Source of the DNA: Bifidobacterium callitrichidarum
Lineage (GTDB): Bacteria > Actinomycetota > Actinomycetes > Actinomycetales > Bifidobacteriaceae
Assembly (NCBI RefSeq): GCF_003129905.1
Contig: NZ_QFFM01000022.1
Location: 1 to 53,500 of the forward strand
Direction of reading: 5' to 3'
DNA: 53,500 bases
Below, in pieces: positions 16,053 through 24,480 of this stretch (position 1 is the stretch's first letter; each line of letters starts with the position of its first letter). A program made the translations under genes and the position numbers. The notes beneath the pieces were generated by a model. The model made no database searches, was not told where the DNA came from, and worked only from the letters and a program-made list of their open reading frames with translations.

Positions 16053-18209
16053 ATGAAACCCCTATTCGACACCTTCCTGTTCGGCGGCGACTGGAACCCC
16101 GAACAGTGGCCCGAGGAGACGTGGGAACGCGACATCGAGATGCTCGAGGACGCGCACATCAACGAGGCCACCATCAACGTGTTTTCCTGGACGCTCCTGC
16201 AGCCCGGCGAGGACACCTACGACTTCACCATGCTGGATAGGATCGTGGCGCTGCTGGTCAAGCACCGTTTCAACATCGTGTTCGCCACCGGCACCGCCGC
16301 ACTGCCCGCATGGATGGTGCGCGAACACCCCGAGATCATCCGCACCACGTTCGAGGGCAAGCGCCACGTGTTCGGCGGACGCCACAACTTCTGTCCGAAC
16401 TCCGCCTACTTCCGCACCGTGTCCGGCAAGCTCGCCGGTGCGCTCGCCGAACGATACGCCGGCACCCCGGGACTCGCGGCCTGGCACATCGGCAACGAAT
16501 ACGGCGGCGGTGGCGGCCTGTGCTACTGCGAGGCTTGTGCTGCGGCCTTCCGCGACTGGCTCAAGGCCAAGTACGGTTCCGTCGAGGCGCTCAACAAGGC
16601 ATGGTGCGCGAACTTCTGGAGCCACACCATCGTCGATTGGGCGGACGTGGTGCCGCCGGTGGGCTATGGCGACGGCATCGGATCCGACTGGGATCCGAGG
16701 AAGTGCGTGGTCTCCGGCCTGCTCATCGACTACCGCCGCTTCCAGAACGAATCACAGCTCGCCTGCTTCACGAACGAACGCGACGCCGTGCGCCGGTTCG
16801 ACGCCGCGACGCCGATCACCACGAACCTCATGGGTACGTTCAAGGACCTCGACTACTTCACGTGGGGTCGCGAGATGGACGTGGTCAGCTGGGACAACTA
16901 TCCGGGCATGGGTATGCCGGCCAGCCGCGTGGCCATGAACCACGACCTCATGCGCGCCGTGGGTGGTGGCAAGCCGTTCATGCTCATGGAACAGACGCCG
17001 AACCAGCAGAACTGGTTCCCGTACTGCAAGGTCAAGCGCCCCGGCGAGGTGGCCGCCTTGAGCTGGCAGGCCGTGGCGCACGGCGCGGACACCGTGCAGT
17101 TCTTCCAGATGCGCCAGTCAATCGGTGGGTGCGAACGTTTCCATGGTGCCGTGATTGCACACGATGGCACCGAGGATTCCCGCGTGTTCCGCGAGACCGC
17201 CGCGCTTGGCGAGGCGCTGGGCAAGGTGGCGCCGCGCATCATGGGCTCGAAGGTCCGCGCGCGCGTGGCCGTCATGTTCGACTGGGAGAGCTACTGGTCG
17301 CTCGAAGGCTGCGTGGGCCCCACCGCCGGGTTCGCCTACCCGGAGGAGGTCCATCGCTTCTACCGCGCGTTCAACCGCCGCAACATCGCCGTGGACATCA
17401 TTCCCAGCACCACGTCCGCCGCCGAACTCGAGCGGTACTCCGTTGTGGCGGCGCCTGCGCTCATCATGGTCAAGCCTGGTGTGGCCGAAGCCGTCGAGAC
17501 GTACGTGCGTGGCGGTGGTCGGTTCATCACCGGCTACATGTCCGGCATCCACGACGAACACGATTTGGTGATTCCGGGCGGCTACCCCGGACCGTTCCGC
17601 GCGCTCGCCGGCGTCTGGGCCGAGGAGATCGACGCCATCGCGCCGGGGGAGACGATTCCGGTGCGCTTCGGCGGCGCGGTGGACGATAAATCGGCGGTTG
17701 CCGGCGACTCTGGTGCCGTGTCCGAGGCTTCGAGCCATTGCTGCGGGAAGTGCGCGACCGGGAATGCCGCCGATACCGCGGACACCAAGAGTGACGCCAG
17801 CGGTGAGATCGTCGCCAGCATCATGCACCTGGAGGGCGCCCGCGTGCTCGCCACGTACGGCGGCGACGAGTTCTACGCCGGCACTCCGGCAGTCACTGCG
17901 AACGTGTGCGGCGAGGGTGAAACCTACTACGTTGGCACTCCGCTGGACGAAGCCGGCATGGACGTGCTTATCCAGCCGATCGTGGACGCTGCGGGACTGG
18001 AGCCGACCACGACCCCGGACGGCGTGGAGATCGCCGAACGGTACGCGGACGACGGGCGCACGTTCACGTTCGTCATCAACCTGACCGATCGCGAACAGCA
18101 CGTCACGCTTCCCGCCCTGGCCGGTGCCGCCGACCTGCTGGCGAATGGCCGTACGATTGCCGCCGGCAACACCCTGGCCCCCTACCAGGTCATCGTGGCC
18201 GAACGATGA
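16053..18209 (+). CDS. GH42 beta-galactosidase, intracellular
   Basis: 718 aa, starting at the ATG 5 nt after AAGGAGCAAG; an upstream in-frame extension reads through a palindromic repeat and is not protein-like. The N-terminal barrel carries the acid/base Glu149 in HIGNEYGGGG and the nucleophile Glu313 in LMEQTPNQQNW. The Cys114, Cys157, Cys159 and Cys162 cluster matches the GH42 zinc site. A trimerisation domain and a C-terminal beta domain follow. Bifidobacterial GH42 enzymes act on short beta-galactosides; here the target would be the beta-1,2-galactose of xyloglucan side chains. Between about residues 546 and 585 there is a hydrophilic, Cys-rich insertion (SHCCGKCATG) unlike its surroundings. 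Confidence 0.92.
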   Translation: MKPLFDTFLFGGDWNPEQWPEETWERDIEMLEDAHINEATINVFSWTLLQPGEDTYDFTMLDRIVALLVKHRFNIVFATGTAALPAWMVREHPEIIRTTFEGKRHVFGGRHNFCPNSAYFRTVSGKLAGALAERYAGTPGLAAWHIGNEYGGGGGLCYCEACAAAFRDWLKAKYGSVEALNKAWCANFWSHTIVDWADVVPPVGYGDGIGSDWDPRKCVVSGLLIDYRRFQNESQLACFTNERDAVRRFDAATPITTNLMGTFKDLDYFTWGREMDVVSWDNYPGMGMPASRVAMNHDLMRAVGGGKPFMLMEQTPNQQNWFPYCKVKRPGEVAALSWQAVAHGADTVQFFQMRQSIGGCERFHGAVIAHDGTEDSRVFRETAALGEALGKVAPRIMGSKVRARVAVMFDWESYWSLEGCVGPTAGFAYPEEVHRFYRAFNRRNIAVDIIPSTTSAAELERYSVVAAPALIMVKPGVAEAVETYVRGGGRFITGYMSGIHDEHDLVIPGGYPGPFRALAGVWAEEIDAIAPGETIPVRFGGAVDDKSAVAGDSGAVSEASSHCCGKCATGNAADTADTKSDASGEIVASIMHLEGARVLATYGGDEFYAGTPAVTANVCGEGETYYVGTPLDEAGMDVLIQPIVDAAGLEPTTTPDGVEIAERYADDGRTFTFVINLTDREQHVTLPALAGAADLLANGRTIAAGNTLAPYQVIVAER

Positions 18210-18218
18210 GCGTTTTCT

Positions 18219-18410
18219 GGCTCCCCTCTGAGGAACCGAACCGTAAAGCAGACAATCCGGCAGGCCATCCGCGGTTGTGGGCGGGTCACGACTATTCTCT
18301 GGCTCCCCTCTCTGAGGGGAGCTGTCGAACGGAGTGAGACTGAGGGGAGCCTGCCGGATAGTACTTCCCTCAGTCAGCTTCACTGACAGCTCACCTTCAG
18401 AGAAGCCGAA
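18219..18410. repeat. Composite of dispersed palindromic repeats
   Basis: Three partial or complete copies in a row: a truncated GGCTCCCCTCTGAGG, a full copy with GAGACTGAGGGGAGCC, and an inverted copy CCCTCAGTCAG...CTGACAGCTCACC. The segment between them includes GCAGACAATCCGGCAGG, related to GCGGACAGTCC near 4728. It occupies most of the GH42-ROK gap. Confidence 0.7.
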
Positions 18411-18605
18411 CCAGAAAAGCGCAGTCGCGGACTGTCCGCAATTGCGGATGAGCCAGAAAAGGACCAATAATTTCAATCTTGTTAAACCGTCGATCAATAA
18501 GGGTTGGCAAGAACCGCTAAGCTACTGAGCAGAACGTTGCGTTCACGTTGTTGTGGATATCGCAGACGCAGCGGACGATACTCGGCGGCGAGTTAAGGAG
18601 GACAC

Positions 18606-19493
18606 ATGGACAGCAAGCGCGTGCTGACATTCGACGTGGGATACCGTTTCATCCGTCACGCCGTGGTGACCGACGGCATGCAGGACGTGCCCTCCGCCTT
18701 CGCCACACCCTCCGAGGATTCCGAAGCGCTGTTCGACGGCATCGCGAACGTGGTCCGCCAACAGGGCGAATCGTTGGACGGCATCTCGCTGAGTCTGCCC
18801 GGATTCGTGGATGTGAAGCGTCAACGCACCATCACCGGCGGGCCGGTCATCGCGCTGTACAAGCAGAACGTCGGCAAGGAACTGCGCCGCCGACTGGGCG
18901 ACGACCTGCCCATCTGGGTGGAGAACGACGCGAACTGCGCCGCCATCGCTGAACGATACGCCGGCAACGCACGCAAGATGGACGACTTCGTGGTCTTCAC
19001 CATCACCGATGCCGGCGTGGGCGGCGCACTGTTCCTGGACGGTCACATCCGCCGCGGACGCGACTGGCGTGCCGGCGAACTCGGCATGATGATCACCAAC
19101 TACCAGACGGAAGGCGCGCGCTCGCTGCACGAATACTCGTCTACGGACACGCTCAACAAGCGGTACGCCGCGAAATTCGGAGGCCCGTCCGAGATCGTGG
19201 TGCCCTCCAGTCTGTTGCGCCGCATGGATGATCCGGAAGTACGCGGCATCGTGGAGGAATGGGCTCAGTACATCGCCGTGGGCATCTACAACGTGGTGGT
19301 CTCGCTGGACCCGGAATGCGTGCTGCTCGGCGGCGCCATCTGTCAGGAGACCGCGTTCCTGCCGCTCGTGCAGCGCTCACTGGAGGAGATCCCGTACTGG
19401 AAGGACTTCGCCACGCCCATCAAGCGCTGCCGCAACGTGAGCTATGCGGGCCTCTTGGGCGCGTACTACGCCTTTGTGAATGAAGTGAAGTGA
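18606..19493 (+). CDS. ROK-family protein (sugar kinase-like)
   Basis: 295 aa with no DNA-binding domain, so kinase-like rather than NagC-like. The fold is supported by SLPGFVDV, ENDANCAAIAE near residues 100-110, and GVGGALFLDG with RRGRDWRAGELG. The CxCGxxGC zinc motif is absent, as in BglK-like members. The canonical phosphate-binding DIGGTxIK near the N-terminus is replaced by FDVGYRFIRHAV, which lacks the GGT loop. ROK kinases phosphorylate glucose-type sugars or cellobiose. The loss of the loop raises the possibility that this one is a weak kinase or a sugar sensor. The RBS AAGGAGG is strong. It sits at the end of the + strand series of hydrolase genes. Confidence 0.8.
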   Translation: MDSKRVLTFDVGYRFIRHAVVTDGMQDVPSAFATPSEDSEALFDGIANVVRQQGESLDGISLSLPGFVDVKRQRTITGGPVIALYKQNVGKELRRRLGDDLPIWVENDANCAAIAERYAGNARKMDDFVVFTITDAGVGGALFLDGHIRRGRDWRAGELGMMITNYQTEGARSLHEYSSTDTLNKRYAAKFGGPSEIVVPSSLLRRMDDPEVRGIVEEWAQYIAVGIYNVVVSLDPECVLLGGAICQETAFLPLVQRSLEEIPYWKDFATPIKRCRNVSYAGLLGAYYAFVNEVK

Positions 19494-19519
19494 TTGGGGC
19501 GGCATCGGCCTGTGGCCGA

Positions 19520-19600
19520 TAGATTCTCCCGCAGCCTGTGGCTGCTCCGCTGCTCTCCCTCCGGCGCTTCGCGCCACCTCCCTCGCCAGAGGGAGGCAAG
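19520..19600. repeat. Dispersed palindromic repeat, ROK-TetR convergent gap
   Basis: CTCTCCCTCCGGCGCTTCGC- and CCTCCCTCGCCAGAGGGAGG-type inverted motifs. A second degenerate copy (GGCTCACTTTGAAGGGGCATTGCCG...) continues to about 19690. They lie between convergent genes and can act as bidirectional terminators. Confidence 0.6.
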
Positions 19601-19756
19601 ACTTATATCAGATAGAATTTGGCTCACTTTGAAGGGGCATTGCCGTAAAGCAACATGGCGGAGCTGGAGGCGAAGCTACTGAAGGCGAAGGCTGCGGAAA
19701 ATACGGTATCGGAAATACGGTATTGGCGTAAGACCGATTCGATTCGGCCGATTCGT

Positions 19757-20554
19757 TTAGTTTTCGCGGGCTGCGAGGGTGAGCGGCAGGAGGCATTGCT
19801 TGCTGGCCGGATCGTATTCGGATGGGTCACGGAAGCCCTTCCACACGTTCTCCGGGAAGATTTCGTCGGAGAACGCCATCCACTCCTCCAGCAGGTTCAC
19901 GGAATGGTCGGCGAGCCAGCGGTACTGCAGGCCGTCCATCGCGGACATCGCGAGCGTATAGAGGTGGTAGAACCGCTCCTCGTCGTATGCGTCCGGCAGA
20001 ATCCAGTTCATCGATCCGATCTGCTCCCAATTGCGCAGGTGACGGCCGATGAAGAAGCGGTGTGCGGGATGCGCCGGATTCAGCGCCTCGCCGTTGAGCA
20101 TCGAAAACAGCTGCACCATTTCCGGGCGCTGCAGGTTGTAGAGCACCACGTTGATGCAGTAGCGGGGGAAGCAATAGCAGTAGTGGCCGTCGAAATCGGT
20201 CACGGTGGAGGTGATGGCGTTGTACTCGTCCGCCTCGGGGGTGTCGTAGCCCTCGGCGAGCACCATGTTGAGCAGCTCGTTCTTCGAGCGGATGTAATGG
20301 TAGAGCGCCGCCTCGGTGATGCCGATTTCGTCGGCGATATCCTGCAGGGACATGCCCCAGAAGCCCTTGGATGCGATGACCTTGACCGCGGCCTGCATGA
20401 TCTGCAGATGTCGCTCCTCGGGGCTCATGCGCTTGCGCTTTTCGAAGGTGGTACCGGCCGTGGTATCCCTCACCATGGCCTGGTGGGTGGTCCGTGAAGC
20501 CGCGGGCCAGCTGCTCTGGTCCTTCAGGAACTGTTCCCATGCTGCGACAGGCAT
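19757..20554 (-). CDS. TetR-family transcriptional regulator
   Basis: 265 aa. The HTH domain spans about residues 46-95, with RHLQIMQAAVKVIASKGFWG, then MSLQDIADEIGITEAALYHYIRSK and the helix-4 ELLNMVLAE pattern. The ligand-binding C-terminal domain is rich in aromatic residues. An N-terminal extension of about 45 residues precedes the HTH. The RBS GGAGGGAGG is strong. As the only DNA-binding regulator in the sugar locus it is the best candidate for binding the four TTATTTATAA operators, whose symmetry and short centre suit a TetR dimer. However, none of these operators lies at its own promoter, which instead carries a CTACCGCG palindrome. Confidence 0.88.
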   Translation of the reverse strand: MPVAAWEQFLKDQSSWPAASRTTHQAMVRDTTAGTTFEKRKRMSPEERHLQIMQAAVKVIASKGFWGMSLQDIADEIGITEAALYHYIRSKNELLNMVLAEGYDTPEADEYNAITSTVTDFDGHYCYCFPRYCINVVLYNLQRPEMVQLFSMLNGEALNPAHPAHRFFIGRHLRNWEQIGSMNWILPDAYDEERFYHLYTLAMSAMDGLQYRWLADHSVNLLEEWMAFSDEIFPENVWKGFRDPSEYDPASKQCLLPLTLAAREN

Positions 20555-20579
20555 TGGTGACCTCCCTCCTTCGTGGGGA

Positions 20580-20593
20580 TGTGTGCGCTCACA
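20580..20593. promoter_or_regulatory. CRE-like LacI-family site upstream of tetR
   Basis: Read on the minus strand it is TGTGAGCGCACACA, which fits the loose CRE pattern TGnnAnCG-n-CA and lies 26 nt before the tetR ATG. It suggests that a global LacI-type regulator, such as bifidobacterial AraQ, also controls the locus regulator. A short motif, so moderate support only. Confidence 0.4.
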
Positions 20594-20605
20594 TTGTGCA
20601 ATAGT

Positions 20606-20621
20606 CTACCGCGCGCGGTAG
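20606..20621. promoter_or_regulatory. 16-bp perfect palindrome CTACCGCG/CGCGGTAG upstream of tetR
   Basis: A fully symmetric GC-rich palindrome 52 nt upstream of the TetR start, in the expected promoter zone. It is a plausible autoregulatory operator, yet unrelated in sequence to the AT-rich operators of the structural genes. Confidence 0.55.
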
Positions 20622-20659
20622 CGGTGGTTTTGGCGGTGATGGCTGAGATCAGTGTCAAA

Positions 20660-20818
20660 TGATCTGGCTCCCTTTCTGAGGACATTGCCGTGAAGCGAGC
20701 AGCGGAGCTGTTTGTAGGCAATGTGCGAGACGACAGTCGGGCCAATACACCGCGAACGAAGTTCGTCGTTAATTGCAGGACGAACTGGCGGCGAAGCCGA
20801 CTGAGGGGAACCAGATCA
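20660..20818. repeat. Dispersed palindromic repeat with GCGAGACGACAGTCG module
   Basis: A longer form of the family: GGCTCCCTTTCTGAGGACATTGCCG, GGAGCTGTTT, GGCAATGTGCGAGACGACAG, then CGAACGAAGTTCG and GGCGGCGAAGCCGACTGAGGGG. It is bounded by TGATCTGG/CCAGATCA. It closely resembles the interior of the MITE at 11553-11697 and the third insertion in FAS. Confidence 0.8.
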
Positions 20819-20828
20819 TATCTATCAA

Positions 20829-21650
20829 TCAGCCGAAGAGACGGCCGAGCCAGTCGATGGCGAGCTCGGGCCAGACCTGGATGCAGGGGAAGATGTTGCC
20901 CTTGCCGCCCCATGCGGTCTCGGCGGTGCCGAGTGCGAGGCCGTGGCCGCCTTCGGGGAAGAGATGGGCCTCGACCGGCACACCGGCAGCCTTGCAGGCG
21001 GAGATGAGCATCAGGGTGTTCTCCATCGGCACGCAGTCGTCGGGCACGGTGTGCCAGGCGAACACGGGCGGGGTCTTGGCGTCGATGTGCTTTTCGATGG
21101 AGAGCTTGTCGAGCCAGTCCTGGTCGTCCTTGCGATCCGGGCCGAGCAGCGAATCGAAGCTGCCGCGGTGGGCGAGCGGACCGGAGGTGACCACGGGGTA
21201 GCCGAGCATGAGCGCGTTCGGACGCACCTCGTCCGGGTCGTAGCCGTGCGCCCGCTCGTCCTCGTCGCCCGCGGTGGTGGCAAGGTTCGCGGCGAGATGG
21301 CCGCCGGCGGAGAATCCGATCACGGCGATGCGCTCGGGATCGGTGTGCCATTCGTCGGCGTGCGTGCGGATGAGTCGCATGGCCTCTGCGGCCTCGAGCA
21401 GGGCGGTGGGGTAGAGGCTGGGCTTGCAGGAGTAGCGCAGCACGAATGCGTTGTAGCCCGCGCCCACGAACTTGAGGGCGATCGGCTCGGCCTCGCGGTC
21501 GGAGGTCATTTCGTAGCCGCCGCCGGGGATGACAAGCACGGCCGGGCGCTGGCGGTTCGGGTCGACCTCGGGGCTGTTGTCGATGACGTAGCCGGTGAAG
21601 TGGGCCGGGGTGCCGTCGATGCCGGTGATGGTCTGGTCGATGTATTGCAT
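20829..21650 (-). CDS. Alpha/beta-hydrolase esterase (acetyl-xylooligosaccharide esterase-like)
   Basis: 273 aa, starting at the ATG after AAAGGAAACCC; longer same-frame readings are shadows of GH94. The oxyanion-hole motif VIPGGGYEM is near residues 40-48. The nucleophile elbow is IGFSAGGHLA with Ser114. The acid and base of the triad are probably in VPDDCVP and GGHGLALG. It is cytoplasmic. The sequence resembles BD-FAE/AxeA-type esterases that deacetylate plant oligosaccharides. With the SGNH esterase it gives the locus two unrelated deacetylases, useful if acetyl groups occur on more than one sugar position. It lies downstream of GH94 in the same direction with a 59-nt gap, so probably co-transcribed. 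Confidence 0.85.
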   Translation of the reverse strand: MQYIDQTITGIDGTPAHFTGYVIDNSPEVDPNRQRPAVLVIPGGGYEMTSDREAEPIALKFVGAGYNAFVLRYSCKPSLYPTALLEAAEAMRLIRTHADEWHTDPERIAVIGFSAGGHLAANLATTAGDEDERAHGYDPDEVRPNALMLGYPVVTSGPLAHRGSFDSLLGPDRKDDQDWLDKLSIEKHIDAKTPPVFAWHTVPDDCVPMENTLMLISACKAAGVPVEAHLFPEGGHGLALGTAETAWGGKGNIFPCIQVWPELAIDWLGRLFG

Positions 21651-21673
21651 GGGTTTCCTTTGGGATATGTTGT

Positions 21674-21696
21674 GACTCCCCTCAAAGAGGGGAGCC
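21674..21696. repeat. Short palindromic repeat copy in GH94-esterase gap
   Basis: The minimal hairpin CTCCCCTC-AAA-GAGGGGAG of the dispersed family, between two genes of one operon. Confidence 0.7.
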
Positions 21697-21709
21697 ACGA
21701 ACGGACGAA

Positions 21710-24214
21710 TCAGAACGTGACGCTGACGTCCACGGTAGTCGTGCCGGCGGCCGGGACGGGCACCACGGTGCCGTTGACGGGCTGACCATCGACCGTGAGC
21801 GTGCGCTGGCCGGTGCGCTTGAGGGTGATGTGGTAGGTCGTGCCACGGTAGACGCGGGTGACGGTCAGATCGGTGTACTCGGCGGGCAGGTGGGGTTCGA
21901 TGGCAAGGCCGTCCAGGGTCGGGCGGATGCCGAGGAGGTACTGGGAGACGTCCACGAACGTCCATGCGGCGGTGCCGGTGAGCCAGGAGTTCTTGCCCTC
22001 GCCCGGGATCGCGGCCTCGGGACCGGCGACCATCTGGCAGTACACGTAGGGCTCCACCTTGCGGATGTCGGACTTGTCCTCGAGCCATGCGGGGCAGTTG
22101 CGGCGGTACACGTTGAAGGCTTCCTCGTCGTTGCCGGCGAGGGCGTTGGCGATGGAGACCCACGGGTTGTTGTGGCAGAAGATGCCGCCGTTCTCCTTGT
22201 AGCCGCGCGGATAGGTGGAGATCTCGCCAAGCTCGATGCGGTAGGTGGAGTACGCGGGCGCGAGGATCGCGGTGCCCCACTCGCAGGTCAGGCGGTCACG
22301 CACGGACTTGAGCGCGGCCTGTGCCTTGCCGTCGTCCAGGCCGATGCCGGCCATGACGCACATGCCCTGCGGCTCGATGTAGATCTGGCCCTCGGTGTCG
22401 GTGTGCGAGCCGACCGGGCGGGAGTAGGCATCGTAGGCGCGTACGAACCATTCGCCGTCCCAACCGGCGGTCTTAACGGCCTCGGTCATGTCGTCGATGG
22501 CGGTGCGAACGTTCGCGGCCTCGGCGGCCACTTCGTCGGCGCTCATGCCGGTCGCCTCGCCGTAGTGCTCGAGGATGTCGGCGTACTGGCCGCCGTAGAG
22601 CACGAACATGCCGCCGATGAACACGGATTCGGCCACGCCGGTGTCGTTGTTCTCCACGGTCTGGAAGTTCTCGCCCGGGGTGGCGGAGAAGCAGTTGAGG
22701 TTGAGGCAGTCGTTCCAGTCGGCGCGGCCGATGAGCGGCAGCTTGTGCGGGCCGAGGTGGGTCATCGTGAAGTTCGCGGAACGGCGCAGGTGTTCGAGCA
22801 GCGGGACCTCGGATCCCTCGACGTTGTTGAACGGGACCGGTTCGGTGAGAATCGAGGCGTCGCCGGTCTCGGCCAGGTAGGCGTTCACGCCGGCGATGAG
22901 CCACAGCGGGTCGTCGTTGAAGCCGCCGCCGATGTCCGCATTGCCCTTCTTGGTCAGGGGCTGGTACTGGTGCCAGGCGGAGCCGTCCTCCATCTGGGTG
23001 GAGGCGATGTCGATGATGCGCTCGCGGGCGCGTTCGGGCACGAGGTGCACGAAGCCGAGCAGGTCCTGGTTGGAGTCGCGGAAGCCCATGCCGCGGCCCA
23101 TGCCGGACTCGTAGTAGGACGCGGAGCGGGACATGTTGAACGTGACCATGCACTGGTACTGGTGCCAGATGTTGACCATGCGGTCCAGGCGTTCGTCGCC
23201 GGACTCGACGCTGTAGATGCTCAGCAGGCCGTTCCAGTAGTCCTTGAGCTCGGCGAGCGCGGCCTCGACCTTATCGGTCGTGTCGAAGCGGGCGAACAGT
23301 TCGTGCGCGGGCTTCTTGTTGATGATGCCGACCTTGGCCGGGTCGTTCGGGTCCTCCCACTTCTGGTCGTTCGGCACCTCGATGTAGCCGAGAGTGAACA
23401 CCAGCGACTTGGTCTCGCCGGGGGCGATTGTGACGCGCACGCGGTTCGCGGCGATCGGGTACCAGCCGTGGGCCACGGAATCGTGGGCCTTGCCCTCGGC
23501 GATGACCTGCGGGGTGTCCCAGCCGTTGAACTGGCCCAGGAACTCGTCGCGGCTCGTGTCGAAGCCGACGACCGGCGCGTTCACGCCGAAGAATGCGTAA
23601 TGGTTGCGGCGCTCCTTGAATTCGGTCTTGTGGTAGAGCAGGGTGGAGTCCTCGCGGCGCTCGACCTCGACTTCGCCGGTGGACAGATTGCGCTGGAAGT
23701 TGCTGGAGTCGTCCACCGCGTTCCACAGGCACCATTCGACCAGGCCGGTCACGTCCACGGTCTTCGGGGCGCCGTTGATGTTGGTGATGTCGAGGCGGTT
23801 GATTTCGGCCGCGGTGTGCAGCGGCACGAACGCGGTCAGCTCGGTGCGGATGCCGGACTTGGTGGCCTCGAAGACGGTGTAGCCGATGCCGTGACGGCAC
23901 TTGTAGCTGTCAAGCGGGGTCTTGACGGGCAGGAAGGTGGGGGAGAAGGTCTCGACCGGCGTCGCGTCCGCGCCCTCGCCGCTCATGATGCTCACGTAGT
24001 AGTTGCGTGCGCCGTTGTCGAACGGGACGTTGTTGTAGCGGTAGCGGGTGATGCGGCGCAGCTTGGCGTCCTTGTAGAACGAGTAGCCGCCGCCGGTGTT
24101 GGAGATCAGCGAGAAGAAGTCCTCGTTGCCCAGGTAGTTGATCCACGGCAGGGGGGTGGCGGGGGTCTCGATTACGTACTCGCGGTTCGCATCATCAAAA
24201 TGACCGTATCGCAT
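21710..24214 (-). CDS. GH94 cellobiose phosphorylase-like enzyme
   Basis: 834 aa, starting at the ATG after AAAGGAAACCC. The N-terminal beta-sandwich carries MRYGHFDDANREYVI and TPLPWINYLGNEDFFSLISN, hallmark sequences of cellobiose phosphorylases. The alpha/alpha-barrel carries SYYESGMGRGMGFRDSNQDL and the acid region ADIGGGFNDDPLWL with Asp434/Asp435, one of which should be the general acid. Reaction by family: cellobiose plus phosphate to glucose-1-phosphate and glucose, saving one ATP per bond. In this locus it would handle the debranched cello-oligosaccharide core. Cellodextrin phosphorylase or a related disaccharide phosphorylase is the alternative. Operator copy 4 lies 93 nt upstream. 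Confidence 0.92.
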   Translation of the reverse strand: MRYGHFDDANREYVIETPATPLPWINYLGNEDFFSLISNTGGGYSFYKDAKLRRITRYRYNNVPFDNGARNYYVSIMSGEGADATPVETFSPTFLPVKTPLDSYKCRHGIGYTVFEATKSGIRTELTAFVPLHTAAEINRLDITNINGAPKTVDVTGLVEWCLWNAVDDSSNFQRNLSTGEVEVERREDSTLLYHKTEFKERRNHYAFFGVNAPVVGFDTSRDEFLGQFNGWDTPQVIAEGKAHDSVAHGWYPIAANRVRVTIAPGETKSLVFTLGYIEVPNDQKWEDPNDPAKVGIINKKPAHELFARFDTTDKVEAALAELKDYWNGLLSIYSVESGDERLDRMVNIWHQYQCMVTFNMSRSASYYESGMGRGMGFRDSNQDLLGFVHLVPERARERIIDIASTQMEDGSAWHQYQPLTKKGNADIGGGFNDDPLWLIAGVNAYLAETGDASILTEPVPFNNVEGSEVPLLEHLRRSANFTMTHLGPHKLPLIGRADWNDCLNLNCFSATPGENFQTVENNDTGVAESVFIGGMFVLYGGQYADILEHYGEATGMSADEVAAEAANVRTAIDDMTEAVKTAGWDGEWFVRAYDAYSRPVGSHTDTEGQIYIEPQGMCVMAGIGLDDGKAQAALKSVRDRLTCEWGTAILAPAYSTYRIELGEISTYPRGYKENGGIFCHNNPWVSIANALAGNDEEAFNVYRRNCPAWLEDKSDIRKVEPYVYCQMVAGPEAAIPGEGKNSWLTGTAAWTFVDVSQYLLGIRPTLDGLAIEPHLPAEYTDLTVTRVYRGTTYHITLKRTGQRTLTVDGQPVNGTVVPVPAAGTTTVDVSVTF

Positions 24215-24306
24215 GGGTTTCCTTTCGGCTGCTTCGTTGCTGCTGTGGCGCCGTCGGAGCCTTGCCGCGGTGCCGTGCATCTGTGCGTACGTCATCAGCA
24301 TAGCAC

Positions 24307-24328
24307 TTATTTATAAGGTTATAAATAA
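24307..24328. promoter_or_regulatory. Operator copy 4 (perfect TTATTTATAA inverted repeat)
   Basis: TTATTTATAA at 24307-24316 and TTATAAATAA at 24319-24328 around a 2-nt centre. It is immediately upstream of a minus-strand -10-like TATGCT (24302-24297) for the GH94 gene, so in a position to repress it. Confidence 0.85.
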
Positions 24329-24480
24329 GGCGTGTGTGAGGAGTGCTTGTGATTGATGGATATGCATAGGTGACGGGCTGGGCCGGGTTGCTGGCGGTGG
24401 GCTGAGCTGGGGCGCTGGCGGTGGTTGCGGTGTCGGCGGGCCGCGGGTGGCGCGAGGTTGAGGCGGCGTGTGCCCTGCTT

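Noticed and set aside
1774..24328. Human milk oligosaccharide locus because of fucosidase and galactosidase
   Set aside because: No lacto-N-biosidase, GH20 hexosaminidase, GH33 sialidase or lacto-N-biose phosphorylase; alpha-xylosidase and cellobiose phosphorylase do not fit milk glycans.
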